From assembly GCA_031289515.1 (NCBI GenBank), contig JAITPH010000281.1:1-18339 (forward strand): DNA of 18,339 nucleotides, read 5' to 3'. The position numbers and the translations under genes were made by a program. The DNA is from Tannerella sp. Lineage in GTDB: Bacteria; Bacteroidota; Bacteroidia; Bacteroidales; Tannerellaceae. This document shows positions 1 to 8,160 of the stretch, in pieces (positions within the stretch are counted from its first letter, which is position 1; every line of letters begins with the position of its first letter). Below the pieces are notes generated by a model. That model worked only from the letters and a program-made list of their open reading frames with translations, made no database searches and was not told where the DNA came from.

Positions 1-58
1 AATTAAAAATTAAAGCAACGATACTATGGGATAGGTTATATCCCATGTACCGTTGCAA
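1..58 (-). terminator. Probable intrinsic terminator of the xus operon
   Basis: A near-perfect inverted repeat lies just past the xusC stop codon. The arms are about 15-33 and 39-56: GCAACG.TAC.ATGGGATA on one side and its complement on the other, with one or two mismatches or bulges. Read on the minus strand, the hairpin is followed by a T-rich tract (TTTAATTTTTAATT, complement of 1-14). This is the form of a Rho-independent terminator. Its position 26 nt after xusC fits the end of the xusABC transcript. Confidence 0.65.
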
Positions 59-83
59 CAAAGTCATTGTCAATTGTCAGTTA

Positions 84-1430
84 TTACGCTTTCTTCAGCA
101 GTCGTTTTATCCAAATATAATAGCCTGTGAGCGGTAGTGATGCTCCGAGCAATGCGGCGAGGAAGGTCAGTATGCGCGTTACTGTTCCTCCCCAGCTTCC
201 TGTGTGGATGGAATATATCCAGCCGCGCAGCTTGCCGGTTTTGTCGGCGTCGCGGTAGTATGATGATTCTGTTATGTCGCCTGTTTTCTGGTCGAAGATG
301 AATGTATCCGATGCTCTGCCGTTGCCGTATTCTGATAACGAGACTGATGCTCTTCCGTCCTGGATTGTTATTATTCGGTAATCGGTGTATTGCTTTTTAA
401 GACTGTCGATTACCTTTTGCCATTGATGGAAGTTGATTATGGCGACGGATTGACCGGCTTCACCGGACAGGCGTCCCTCGCCTCCTCTGCCTCCTCCGCC
501 GACCGGACGACCTCCACCGCGTCTGCCACCGCCTTCTATGCCGACCGGACGACCTACGCCACTCCTGCCGCCGTCGCCGCCAGCGAATTGACGACCTCCG
601 CCACTCCTGCCGCCGTCGCTGCCAGCGAATTGACTGCCTTCGATGCTCCGACCGCCGTCTCCGCCGCGGAGACCGGCTGATGCAGCAGCATCCGTAGAAG
701 GTGGAGCAGGAGCGTCGCCGCGCTGCATCATTTGCGGAATATCAGCGCCGAATACCCGATAAAATCCATTGCGATACCAGCTGAAAGAATACGTTAAACC
801 GGTAAGCGACAGCGCCAGCAATATGACAGCCGCATATATGCCGCCTGCAACATGCAAATCGTGCAAAAATCTCGCAACGCCATATTTCGTCTTGACGGTC
901 AGCCTGCGGCGGAATGCTTTTTTAGTCCTTGGTATCCATATAACAATTCCTGCAATCAGTATGAAGACAAACATCAGCGTACTTATGCCAACCGCAGTTT
1001 TGCCGAGTGAAAAACTGCCGTCGCGCCGGAACGAACCAAGAAGCCAGCGGTGCAATCGCGTCATTACGGTGAAAAACGTCTGTTGCGGCGCTATGTTCAT
1101 GTCCGTTATTTCACCCGTATACTGATTCACGTAGACCGCTGCCGTTCGCTGTCCTGCGAATGAAATGCGGTACGTCCTTTTAGGGTCGCTCGAAACCTGC
1201 ACTGATGCAATCGACAGCGTGTCCGGTATCCGCTCTGCGACCGTTTCAATCAGCTGCGCGACAGGTAGCGGATCACCTTTTACTTCTGCAATAAAATAGC
1301 GCACCGGATGACTCCATTCCGTTATCTCCGGCTCAAACACCAGCATTGCGCCCGAAAAACATACGAGCGTTATGATCAGCCCGAACGGAACGGACAGCCA
1401 CAGGTGTATCGCGGTAAATATCTTTTTCAT
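84..1430 (-). CDS. xusC: PepSY-associated inner-membrane protein, XusC-like
   Basis: This 448-residue protein has the PepSY_TM layout. There is an N-terminal membrane helix (about 14-32), a periplasmic PepSY region (about 40-140), two helices (about 148-166 and 196-215), a second periplasmic PepSY region (about 220-400) and a final helix (about 415-441). Conserved-looking histidines near the membrane faces (H9, H127, H190, H193, H409) recall PepSY proteins thought to act in siderophore-iron reduction. It is the last gene of an operon with a DUF4374 lipoprotein (4-nt gap) and a TonB receptor, the gene order of xusABC in Bacteroides thetaiotaomicron. The symbol rests on that context. The odd feature is a Gly/Arg-rich insertion at residues 253-326, inside the second periplasmic domain, made partly of 14-residue repeats. 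Family and topology are clear; the reductase role is inference. Confidence 0.85.
   Translation of the reverse strand: MKKIFTAIHLWLSVPFGLIITLVCFSGAMLVFEPEITEWSHPVRYFIAEVKGDPLPVAQLIETVAERIPDTLSIASVQVSSDPKRTYRISFAGQRTAAVYVNQYTGEITDMNIAPQQTFFTVMTRLHRWLLGSFRRDGSFSLGKTAVGISTLMFVFILIAGIVIWIPRTKKAFRRRLTVKTKYGVARFLHDLHVAGGIYAAVILLALSLTGLTYSFSWYRNGFYRVFGADIPQMMQRGDAPAPPSTDAAASAGLRGGDGGRSIEGSQFAGSDGGRSGGGRQFAGGDGGRSGVGRPVGIEGGGRRGGGRPVGGGGRGGEGRLSGEAGQSVAIINFHQWQKVIDSLKKQYTDYRIITIQDGRASVSLSEYGNGRASDTFIFDQKTGDITESSYYRDADKTGKLRGWIYSIHTGSWGGTVTRILTFLAALLGASLPLTGYYIWIKRLLKKA
480..647 (-). repeat. 42-bp tandem repeat, four units, inside xusC
   Basis: Four in-frame units of 42 bp (14 codons) encode residues 262-317 of the PepSY protein. 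The protein units are SIEGSQFAGSDGGR, SGGGRQFAGGDGGR, SGVGRPVGIEGGGR and RGGGRPVGGGGRGG. At the DNA level, GCCACTCCTGCCGCCGTCG recurs at 558 and 600, and GCCGACCGGACGACCT at 498 and 540, both exactly 42 bp apart. Degenerate Gly/Arg-rich sequence continues on each side (residues 253-326). The unit length keeps the frame, so copy-number change would alter loop length without breaking the protein. Confidence 0.9.
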
Positions 1431-1434
1431 CGCT

Positions 1435-2658
1435 TCAGTATGTCAGTTTGCCGACGGCTGTAGCGCCTTCGGCGATTATCTCCAAGCCTCTTGCAGCGGA
1501 AGCCGTTGCTGGGTCAATGACGTATATGTGCGGATATTCGTCCGTTGAAACGATTGGAATGGTGATTTTGCCGTCCTCCGCGTAAGGCGTTGCGCCTATG
1601 CTTGTTATCTTGTCGAGTGCGGGGAGACCGGTTACTTCGCGATATGTCTTCTTCGTCACGTCCACGACGGCCAATATGCTCCACAGCGCTTCACTCGTTT
1701 GGTTGGGGGTGTTGTACATTTGGAGAAGGAAGTAGTCGGCGGTGATGTACCAAACCTTGTAGAGGTGACGGCCGTTTGCTGCCGACTGTATGTCGAAGAA
1801 ATAATCCGGATCGAAGCGATCCTCGCCCTTCATGATTCGGATGACGCCGGACGGTCGCGTCGTGCGGCTGTCGTAGGCGGAGGAGAAGACGTAAACGTTG
1901 TCGTCGGCGTCCTTCGCGAGATTCGTGTGATAGCCGGAACGGTAGCGTCCGGTGGCGTAGCTCAGTCTGCCGTCGCGGATGACGGTATGGTTCAGGTCGC
2001 TGTCGAATACGGCGACCCAGACGCTGTCCGGATATTCCGTGACCGTGCCTGCCGTGCCTCCCGCATTGACCGCCGGAGTTGTGCAGACGCCGGAAAAGAA
2101 CCTGTCGCCCACTTCGAGGATGCCGGAGAGGTTTGCCGTTTCGCCGTTGCCGGTGAAGTTTCCGGCGGCGATAACCTTTTCGGTAATTGTCTGGTTCTTC
2201 ACGTCGAGGAAGTTGAAGGCGAGACCCGGCGTTTCGTCCTGACGTGTGACGCTGACGGCCGTGACGATGTAATCGCCGAACGAGCCGTAGGTCGTGTAGC
2301 GCGAGGGCATCTGATACTGGCTCATTCGCGGCGTCAGGTTTCCTTCGGCGTCGAGTTCGTATGCCGATACCGTCGCGGGGTCGCCCTGACGGTACATCAG
2401 GCTGTATGCGTACTTGTCCCTGTAAAATATCCAGGCTGTGGAGGCGTCTGATTCTATGCCGTTGCCGACGATGGTGACCTGACCGGATGCGATGTCTTCG
2501 CTCTGTAAAAGATAGGAGCCGTCGGCGCTGCTTGCGGCTATGAGGTATGCTCCTTTTGACTGTTTACTGTCGTCGTTGTTCGTTTTGTCGCATGATGCGA
2601 GGACGATTATAGCGCCGAGCGCTACCGTTGCGTGATAAAAAAATGCTTTTGTGTTCAT
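1435..2658 (-). CDS. xusB: DUF4374 surface lipoprotein, XusB-like xenosiderophore binder
   Basis: The 407-residue protein begins with a lipoprotein signal peptide whose lipobox LASC places the lipidated cysteine at C23. An acidic/polar stretch, DKTNNDD, follows; in Bacteroidota such sequence usually directs lipoproteins to the cell surface. The rest looks like a repeated beta-rich fold, with motifs such as WIFYRDKYAYSL, KDADDNVYVFSS and PHIYVIDPAT, consistent with the propeller-like DUF4374 family. In B. thetaiotaomicron the equivalent gene, xusB, encodes a surface lipoprotein that binds ferric enterobactin; the same role here is inferred from family and gene order. It sits 42 nt downstream of the TonB receptor gene and 4 nt upstream of xusC, so the three are very probably co-transcribed. 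Ligand specificity cannot be read from the sequence. Confidence 0.85.
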   Translation of the reverse strand: MNTKAFFYHATVALGAIIVLASCDKTNNDDSKQSKGAYLIAASSADGSYLLQSEDIASGQVTIVGNGIESDASTAWIFYRDKYAYSLMYRQGDPATVSAYELDAEGNLTPRMSQYQMPSRYTTYGSFGDYIVTAVSVTRQDETPGLAFNFLDVKNQTITEKVIAAGNFTGNGETANLSGILEVGDRFFSGVCTTPAVNAGGTAGTVTEYPDSVWVAVFDSDLNHTVIRDGRLSYATGRYRSGYHTNLAKDADDNVYVFSSAYDSRTTRPSGVIRIMKGEDRFDPDYFFDIQSAANGRHLYKVWYITADYFLLQMYNTPNQTSEALWSILAVVDVTKKTYREVTGLPALDKITSIGATPYAEDGKITIPIVSTDEYPHIYVIDPATASAARGLEIIAEGATAVGKLTY

Positions 2659-2700
2659 TGTCTTTAATTGTTTGTTGAATTATTTATACTGTGTGAGTGA

Positions 2701-5064
2701 TTATTTGCTGAAGAAGTATCTCGCCTTGACGGAAAAGCTTCTGCCGGGCTTTTGCAGGCTGAAGTTGTCGTACATTCGCTCGTCCGTTATGTTTCGGCAT
2801 TCGAGCGAGAGGTTGTAACGTCCGTTATCGACGGAATACGTGATGTTTGCATCGTGCGAAAACTGCGCCGGTATCATGTCCTTGGTGTCGTAGGCGCCGT
2901 TTGTGCCCCACCGTAGCGGGAACTCGTGGACGTATAGCGTGTTGTAGCCGATGCTTAGCGTATTGTTGCGTCTTCCGACGCCGGCGAGAAAGATGCCGAT
3001 GTCGCCGTTGCCGTAGATATAGGGGACATTCGGTACTCGCGAGAGGTAACTGGTGCTTACGACGGATGATGTGCCGGACTTGTATTTCTCCCTGTTGACG
3101 AGGTTTTGATACGTGACGTTTGCGCCTGCCGATACGAGCCTTTTGTAGGCGTAGCGCACCTCGCCGCTGTAGCCTGCGTTTGTTACGTGACCGTGATTTT
3201 CAAATGCTGCCGTGTTGTGCATGTTTTCGACTACACGCCTGATGTAGTCGTTTATGTCGCGGTACATTACGCCGCCGTCGATGAAGACGGAATGCTGTCG
3301 GATGAATATTTTTTCGTAACTGAGGTTGAAGTTGTAGTTGTTGCTGTTTTCGGGACGGAGTACGGTGTTGCTCTTCTCCAGGTCCTCGTTGCCGAAAAGC
3401 TCGTTGCTTGTGGGCAAACGGTATGTCTTTTCGTATGATGCTTTTAACTGGATGTCCTTTATTATATATGTGGTGGCTGCGCCGTATCCGGTTGTGCCGA
3501 GCGTGTTGTCGAACAGTTCATAATTGTAGCTGTTGGTTGTTGTCGATATGTTCCTCGGCCCTTTCGTGTATTGCGTGTAGTTCTTTATGAAGAGCGATGC
3601 GTTCCACCGTCGGCTGTAGTCGAATCTGTATGCTGCTCCCGAAACGTTTTTCACCGTTACTTTCGGGAATGTATCCGTCGCGTTGATTGTGCCTTCCATT
3701 GCAAGTGGATTGCTTGTGATGCGGTCGAATGCGGTGAGCACGTTGTTGAGGGAGATGCCGTGGCGGTCGCTGATTTTGTAGTTCACGTTGAGCGTTATGC
3801 TGCCGTTGTTGTTGTAATATTTGGCGAGGGAGTAGTTCGATTCGCCCTTGCGTCCTGTTTCGCGGTACTGTCCGTACCAGTTGTACTGGCGGGCGAGGGT
3901 GTCGACATTTTGCGAGTATCCGAAATTGTAGTTGGCGTTTACGTTTATGTCAAGTCCATGCACAAAGAGGTCTTTTTTCTGATATTGAATCGATGGCATG
4001 ACCGTGTTTCCTTCCGTGAACTTTCCGCCGAAGACTATCTTCATTATGTTCGAGTTCTGGACGTCTGCCCTGTCCTTTCCGAGCGTGATGCCGAAGAGAA
4101 GCCTGTCTGCATAGCGCTTGCCTACTACTCCGGCTTTGAAGATGAGCGTTTCGTTGCGGTAAGTGTCGTGAAAGCGGCGCACGCTCTTCTCGTCGGCGCT
4201 GTAAACGAGCGTTTCGAGATCGAGCACGGGGATGTGGACGCGGTAATTGTTGTCCGAATAGTTCTGAAAGATGTTTACCTGTACGTTGAAGCCGTTGTCG
4301 GTTGTGTATCCGGCGTTTACGTACGACTTGTGCGTGTTGAACGAGCCGAAGGAGTAGGACGCATCGACGAACGATTTCCTTCGCTTTTGGTCGGTGACGA
4401 TATTGACAGCTCCGCCAAGTGCATCCGCGCCGAAACCGACCGGTACGACGCCCTTGTATACCTCTATCCTTTCGGCGAGGTTTACCGGGATGTTATTGAT
4501 CTGGAACGACGAGCCGAAGCCGTCCATCGGGACGCCGTCCATGAAGAACTTGATGTGGCGTCCGCTGAAACCGTTGAGCGAAAACTCTGAACTTGAGCCA
4601 ACGCCGCCCGATTCCCTGATTCTGACGCCCGAAATACGGTCGAGCGCGTGAGCGAGATCAAGTGTTTTGTTGTGAAGCGGTCTTGCGTCGATGGCTACGA
4701 CGTTGTAAGCCGATTCGTTGATCAGTCCGGCGGAGGATTTTCCGACTACGATCACTTCGTCCAGTTCGCGGGTGTTCGGTTCGAGGACTATGTCCAGCGC
4801 CTGCCCGTCATGCAGGGAAACCGCCGTTTCAAAGTCATGATAACCGATTACCCTTACGAACAAAACGTACTCGCCCGCAGGAGCAGATAACCTGTACCTG
4901 CCCTGCGCGTTCGAGACAGCGCCATACTGCGTGTCCCTGAAGAAAATGGAAGCGTATTCCACACTGCTGCCGTCAGTCGACGTGATTTTCCCGGAAAGGG
5001 ACTGCGAAAAGAGCGAAACGGCATTTACCGACAAAAATAAAGCTAATAGCGAATGTTTTATCAT
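2701..5064 (-). CDS. xusA: TonB-dependent outer-membrane receptor, XusA-like
   Basis: From the ATG at 5064 the protein has 787 residues. There is a signal peptide (MIKHSLLALFLSVNAVSLFSQ), a carboxypeptidase-regulatory-like domain (about 23-97), a TonB-box-like segment LDEVIVVG (101-108), a plug (about 115-227, with FFMDGVPMDGFG and ERIEVYKGVVPVGFGADALGG) and a 22-strand-type barrel to the C terminus. An upstream in-frame TTG at 5094 is rejected because it lies inside the promoter -7 box, so it would not be transcribed. The gene heads the receptor-lipoprotein-PepSY operon, matching XusA, the outer-membrane importer for ferric siderophores. There is no SusD partner, which also points to metal chelate rather than glycan uptake. 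Iron regulation is likely from the function, but I found no convincing Fur box. Confidence 0.9.
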   Translation of the reverse strand: MIKHSLLALFLSVNAVSLFSQSLSGKITSTDGSSVEYASIFFRDTQYGAVSNAQGRYRLSAPAGEYVLFVRVIGYHDFETAVSLHDGQALDIVLEPNTRELDEVIVVGKSSAGLINESAYNVVAIDARPLHNKTLDLAHALDRISGVRIRESGGVGSSSEFSLNGFSGRHIKFFMDGVPMDGFGSSFQINNIPVNLAERIEVYKGVVPVGFGADALGGAVNIVTDQKRRKSFVDASYSFGSFNTHKSYVNAGYTTDNGFNVQVNIFQNYSDNNYRVHIPVLDLETLVYSADEKSVRRFHDTYRNETLIFKAGVVGKRYADRLLFGITLGKDRADVQNSNIMKIVFGGKFTEGNTVMPSIQYQKKDLFVHGLDINVNANYNFGYSQNVDTLARQYNWYGQYRETGRKGESNYSLAKYYNNNGSITLNVNYKISDRHGISLNNVLTAFDRITSNPLAMEGTINATDTFPKVTVKNVSGAAYRFDYSRRWNASLFIKNYTQYTKGPRNISTTTNSYNYELFDNTLGTTGYGAATTYIIKDIQLKASYEKTYRLPTSNELFGNEDLEKSNTVLRPENSNNYNFNLSYEKIFIRQHSVFIDGGVMYRDINDYIRRVVENMHNTAAFENHGHVTNAGYSGEVRYAYKRLVSAGANVTYQNLVNREKYKSGTSSVVSTSYLSRVPNVPYIYGNGDIGIFLAGVGRRNNTLSIGYNTLYVHEFPLRWGTNGAYDTKDMIPAQFSHDANITYSVDNGRYNLSLECRNITDERMYDNFSLQKPGRSFSVKARYFFSK

Positions 5065-5091
5065 TTTTATAATTTTTTGTATTTCAGACCG

Positions 5092-5123
5092 CAAAGGTAC
5101 GCGGCTTCAGAACAATGCACAAT
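5092..5123 (-). promoter_or_regulatory. Bacteroidota-type promoter of the xus operon
   Basis: Read on the minus strand, TACCTTTG (5092-5099) matches the -7 consensus TAnnTTTG. A TTG at 5120-5122 lies 20 nt upstream as the -33 element. Transcription would start near 5085, leaving a leader of about 20 nt before the xusA ATG at 5064. Confidence 0.65.
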
Positions 5124-5251
5124 CCCTATTAATATGTATTTTTTATCGCACGATTCATTACTTATAGCTATGTATCGGCTACCGGGGGTGTTTGTTGGCT
5201 GTTTTTTGCCTGAGTTATGCCTGCTTGCGGCTGTTGCCGTCTGTGCTTACA

Positions 5252-5335
5252 GTCATTGCAAGATACGAAGCAATCCGGAAATATGCAGGGAGCCGGATTG
5301 CTTCGTTCTTCGCAATGACGGCAGACTGCCCTTTA
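5252..5335. repeat. Palindromic intergenic repeat, locus A
   Basis: Two 27-nt arms, 5252-5278 and 5293-5319, are imperfect inverted copies of GTCATTGC(G)AAG..ACGAAGCAATCCGG separated by 14 nt. The right arm runs on into GGCAGACTGCCCTTTA, a tail that is partly shared with locus B (CAGTCTGCCCTTTT at 14146). The hairpin lies directly after the stop of the serine hydrolase gene and before the xus promoter, so it may also limit read-through. Confidence 0.8.
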
Positions 5336-6982
5336 CTGGCAAAGCGTTACTGTCGGTATTAAATAGTTTGTCATAATTTTGTCCGCCTGTAAGTGTCCGT
5401 ACGGTTTGTTGTAGGCAGTTGAAGTAATAACCATAACAAAAGGCCGGTCTTTGAAAATAAAAATTTTATTGCCCCCGTTACCGCTTGAATAATAAACTTC
5501 ATAGTCCACACCGTCAACCTTGTAAGTTTTATTCCAAAACAGATAGCCGTAATACTCGTCTTCCGATATTGTCATTTGTCGGGATATACTTTTTGCAATC
5601 CAGTCTTGCGATAAAATTTGCTTGCCGTTCCAAGCGCCTTGATTTTTGTATAACTGTCCGAACTTGGCATAGTCCAACGAACGCAATTGTAAACCGCCTG
5701 CGGTATTGGCAACTTTTTGAGGCGTAAACTGCCATTTGTATTTTGTAATCCCAAGAGGTTTAAACAGATTTTTGTCGGCATACTTCTCTAAACCGTTTGG
5801 GACGGATTTGTGGACGATGTCGCCAAGAACTACCACGCCTGCGGTGAAATAATCCCATCTTTTGTCTGCTACTTTGGTTTTGTCAACAGGAAGATTTAAC
5901 GTGAAGTCAACCCAATTTTTTGCAGGGTACATATTTTCTTCATTCCCCGGCGATTCGGGATTCATATCAGAGCCGTCAAATGCCGAACTCATTGTCAGCA
6001 GGTTGCTCAGGGTAACATTTTCTTTTTCGGTGGAGTAGTTTTGAAAGATTTTGAGGTTGTAAAACTCTTTTAATGTCTGCATTTCGCTTTTGATGTAACC
6101 GTCTTGAATTGCAATACCTAAAAGGGCTGATGTGAATGATTTTCCAACCGACCTTGTGTCGTGAAGGGTATTTCTGTTCGATCCGTTAAAATATTCTTCA
6201 ATTAACAGTTTGCCGTCTTTGATTACGACAATGCTTGTTATGTCTTTATAGGTTTCCGTTGCGATTTTTCTGTTCAGTTCTTCCAACTTGTCATTATCAA
6301 TTTTGTCATTTGAAATGCTCCATTCAACAAGTGGCTTTATTGTTTGAACTTTTACGAGTTTTTCATTGATTTTCTTTTCGGGAACGAGGATTTTTATTTG
6401 TCCTTCGGCAATGATGTTACCTGTCAATACTTCGGCTACATTCAAATAAGGTCTGATTTCAATTCTTAACAAATGTTCTCCGCCTGTAAATGCTTCCTGT
6501 CCGCCACTCGTCAAAAATCTGTTCCAAAGAAATCTGCCCCAGGAATCTTCGTTGGCAGAACTTATTAACGGGACCCTGAAAACCGTCTTCTGATTTTTGC
6601 TGTCGGCGCTTCCGGCGCCGGCATTGAGATTCTCAACATATATTTTTTTGTCGTCAACAAAGAATGAGAATTGATAATTTCCATTCTTGGTGAGTTCGTC
6701 AACCATTAATTGAGGCGAAAGTAAATGCAGATAATTTGTCAACGAGTTGCTTAAAAAAACTCTGATATTTAAATCGGTTTTCTCTTTCAGTTTAAATGCT
6801 GTTAGAAAGTCGGATTCTTTAAAGTTCTCAACAGGAATGATTCGTTCCGTAAAAGCAATTTTGCCAATGTTCGCTTTATGGACAGGATAGGTAATACCAT
6901 CACTTCTCACAAAGTCACTTGTTTGTCCAAACACATTGAAGTTTGTCAGGAAGATAAGCAAAAATATAAGTTGTCTTGCCAT
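5333..6982 (-). CDS. Exported serine hydrolase, class C beta-lactamase / 6-aminohexanoate-dimer hydrolase fold
   Basis: From the ATG at 6982 the protein has 549 residues and starts with a signal peptide (MARQLIFLLIFLTNFNVFGQ). The ATG at 7012 would add ten polar residues in front of it and is less likely. Residues about 20-235 form an N-terminal region I cannot assign. The rest is a beta-lactamase-like (PF00144) domain: the catalytic SxxK motif is S278-V-G-K281 in DTRSVGKSFTSALLGIAI, Y378 in WDYFTAGV is the likely general-base tyrosine, and GNGG (501-504) stands where the third KTG/HxG motif lies. The form of the SxxK region is closest to NylB-like amide hydrolases or esterases; substrate is unknown. 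The gene is visibly richer in A+T than its neighbours and stands alone, 169 nt beyond the gpsA stop, which may mean a separate origin. Confidence 0.85.
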   Translation of the reverse strand: MARQLIFLLIFLTNFNVFGQTSDFVRSDGITYPVHKANIGKIAFTERIIPVENFKESDFLTAFKLKEKTDLNIRVFLSNSLTNYLHLLSPQLMVDELTKNGNYQFSFFVDDKKIYVENLNAGAGSADSKNQKTVFRVPLISSANEDSWGRFLWNRFLTSGGQEAFTGGEHLLRIEIRPYLNVAEVLTGNIIAEGQIKILVPEKKINEKLVKVQTIKPLVEWSISNDKIDNDKLEELNRKIATETYKDITSIVVIKDGKLLIEEYFNGSNRNTLHDTRSVGKSFTSALLGIAIQDGYIKSEMQTLKEFYNLKIFQNYSTEKENVTLSNLLTMSSAFDGSDMNPESPGNEENMYPAKNWVDFTLNLPVDKTKVADKRWDYFTAGVVVLGDIVHKSVPNGLEKYADKNLFKPLGITKYKWQFTPQKVANTAGGLQLRSLDYAKFGQLYKNQGAWNGKQILSQDWIAKSISRQMTISEDEYYGYLFWNKTYKVDGVDYEVYYSSGNGGNKIFIFKDRPFVMVITSTAYNKPYGHLQADKIMTNYLIPTVTLCQ

Positions 6983-7151
6983 ATTATTGTCTGCTAATGG
7001 TTTTAGGATCATACCGTGCCAATTCGTTTTGCCTATTCTACAATCTCTTTTCTATACGTGATTGTTTTATTTTCCATTGACTTTTTTTGCATAAGCCTTC
7101 TCTCATGGAACACTTCTTTGTGTCGCCTGTACTTTTCCAAAAGAAATCATG

Positions 7152-8153
7152 CTACCGCAGTATCTCGGTTATCTTCAGTATTTGCGATAGCGGCGATTTC
7201 TTCTCGTAGAGTATTGAATACAGTGAATCAAGTATCGGCATGTTTACTTTGTATTTCTCGTTTATCTCGTGGATACATTTTGTGGCGTAATAGCCTTCGG
7301 CCACCATTCCAAGCTCTACTTTTGCGGTATTGACGCTGTATCCCTCGCCTATCATCTTGCCGAATACGCGATTCCGGCTGAACGACGAATATGCCGTAAC
7401 GAGCAAATCGCTAAGGTAGGCGGCGCTGGCGAGGTTGCGCTTGGCGGGGCAGACGGCGTGGACAAACCGTATCATTTCGTCGAAAGCGTTCGGAATATAG
7501 ACCGCCAGAAAGTTATCGCCGAACTTCAGTCCGTCGCAGATACCGGCTACAATCGCGTAAATATTTTTCAAGACCGAGACGTATTCAAGCCCTTCGATGT
7601 CCTTGCAGCATGAACTTTTGAGGTACGGAGTATTAAAAATCTTATCCGACAATATCCTCGCCTTTTTCAGGTCGCGACATACTATTGTCTGATACGAAAG
7701 ATGCTCCATCGCAATCTCTTCGGCATGACATGCGCCTGCTATTACGATAATATTTTTGGGCTTGACGCCGTAAAACTTCGTGAAATAATTATTTATAAGC
7801 ATATTGTCATCCGGTACAATGCCCTTTATCGCCGAGATAATGTATTTCTCCTTGAGCGACGTAGAGACTTTTGCCAGATGATCTTTAATATACGGCGATG
7901 GCGTCGCAAATATCAGCGTATCCGAGTCCTTTATCGCGCTGTTAATATCCTTGTAGAAATTGATGCGCGAGGTATCGAACGTAATGCTCGACATGTAAGC
8001 CGGATTATGTTTTAGCCGCTTGAAGTCTTCAATCCTGTCGGGGCGGCGTATGTACCAGTTTATCTCTTGTTGCGAATACATCACAATCTTTGCTAAGGCG
8101 GTAGCCCAACTGCCTCCGCCCATAACAGCTATTTTGCCGGGGAAATTATTCAT
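7152..8153 (-). CDS. gpsA: NAD(P)-dependent glycerol-3-phosphate dehydrogenase
   Basis: GpsA reduces dihydroxyacetone phosphate to sn-glycerol 3-phosphate for membrane lipid synthesis in the cytoplasm. The 333-residue form starting at 8153 has the usual family length. An N-terminal extension reading back into lysS is possible in frame but is rejected. Visible features are the Rossmann loop MGGGSWATAL (11-20), the adenine-side strand FATPSPYI, K110 in SAIKGI, catalytic K196 in YVSVLKNIYA, and the substrate-binding SFSRNRVFG segment around R260-N261. It begins 7 nt after the lysS stop, so the two are surely one transcript. GACHAEEIA (140-148) is a variant of the usual GPxxAxE segment. Confidence 0.95.
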   Translation of the reverse strand: MNNFPGKIAVMGGGSWATALAKIVMYSQQEINWYIRRPDRIEDFKRLKHNPAYMSSITFDTSRINFYKDINSAIKDSDTLIFATPSPYIKDHLAKVSTSLKEKYIISAIKGIVPDDNMLINNYFTKFYGVKPKNIIVIAGACHAEEIAMEHLSYQTIVCRDLKKARILSDKIFNTPYLKSSCCKDIEGLEYVSVLKNIYAIVAGICDGLKFGDNFLAVYIPNAFDEMIRFVHAVCPAKRNLASAAYLSDLLVTAYSSFSRNRVFGKMIGEGYSVNTAKVELGMVAEGYYATKCIHEINEKYKVNMPILDSLYSILYEKKSPLSQILKITEILR

Positions 8154-8160
8154 GGTATTA

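Noticed and set aside
390..680. Plus-strand frame with Ser/Ala/Thr-rich repeats opposite xusC.
   Set aside because: It is the other-strand reading of the 42-bp tandem repeat; the PepSY frame spans the region intact.
1699..4590. Long plus-strand open frames opposite xusB and xusA (up to 339 codons).
   Set aside because: They are antisense to clearly recognised genes, rich in Val/Ala/Arg as expected from reverse-strand codon bias, and contain no domain motifs.
5065..5332. Fur box or riboswitch ahead of the xus operon.
   Set aside because: No sequence close to the GATAATGATAATCATTATC-type palindrome and no compact multi-stem leader; the predicted 5' UTR is only about 20 nt.
7013..7333. Small plus-strand protein at the gpsA 3' end.
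   Set aside because: Half of it is antisense to gpsA and the rest is T-rich intergenic sequence giving a random hydrophobic peptide.
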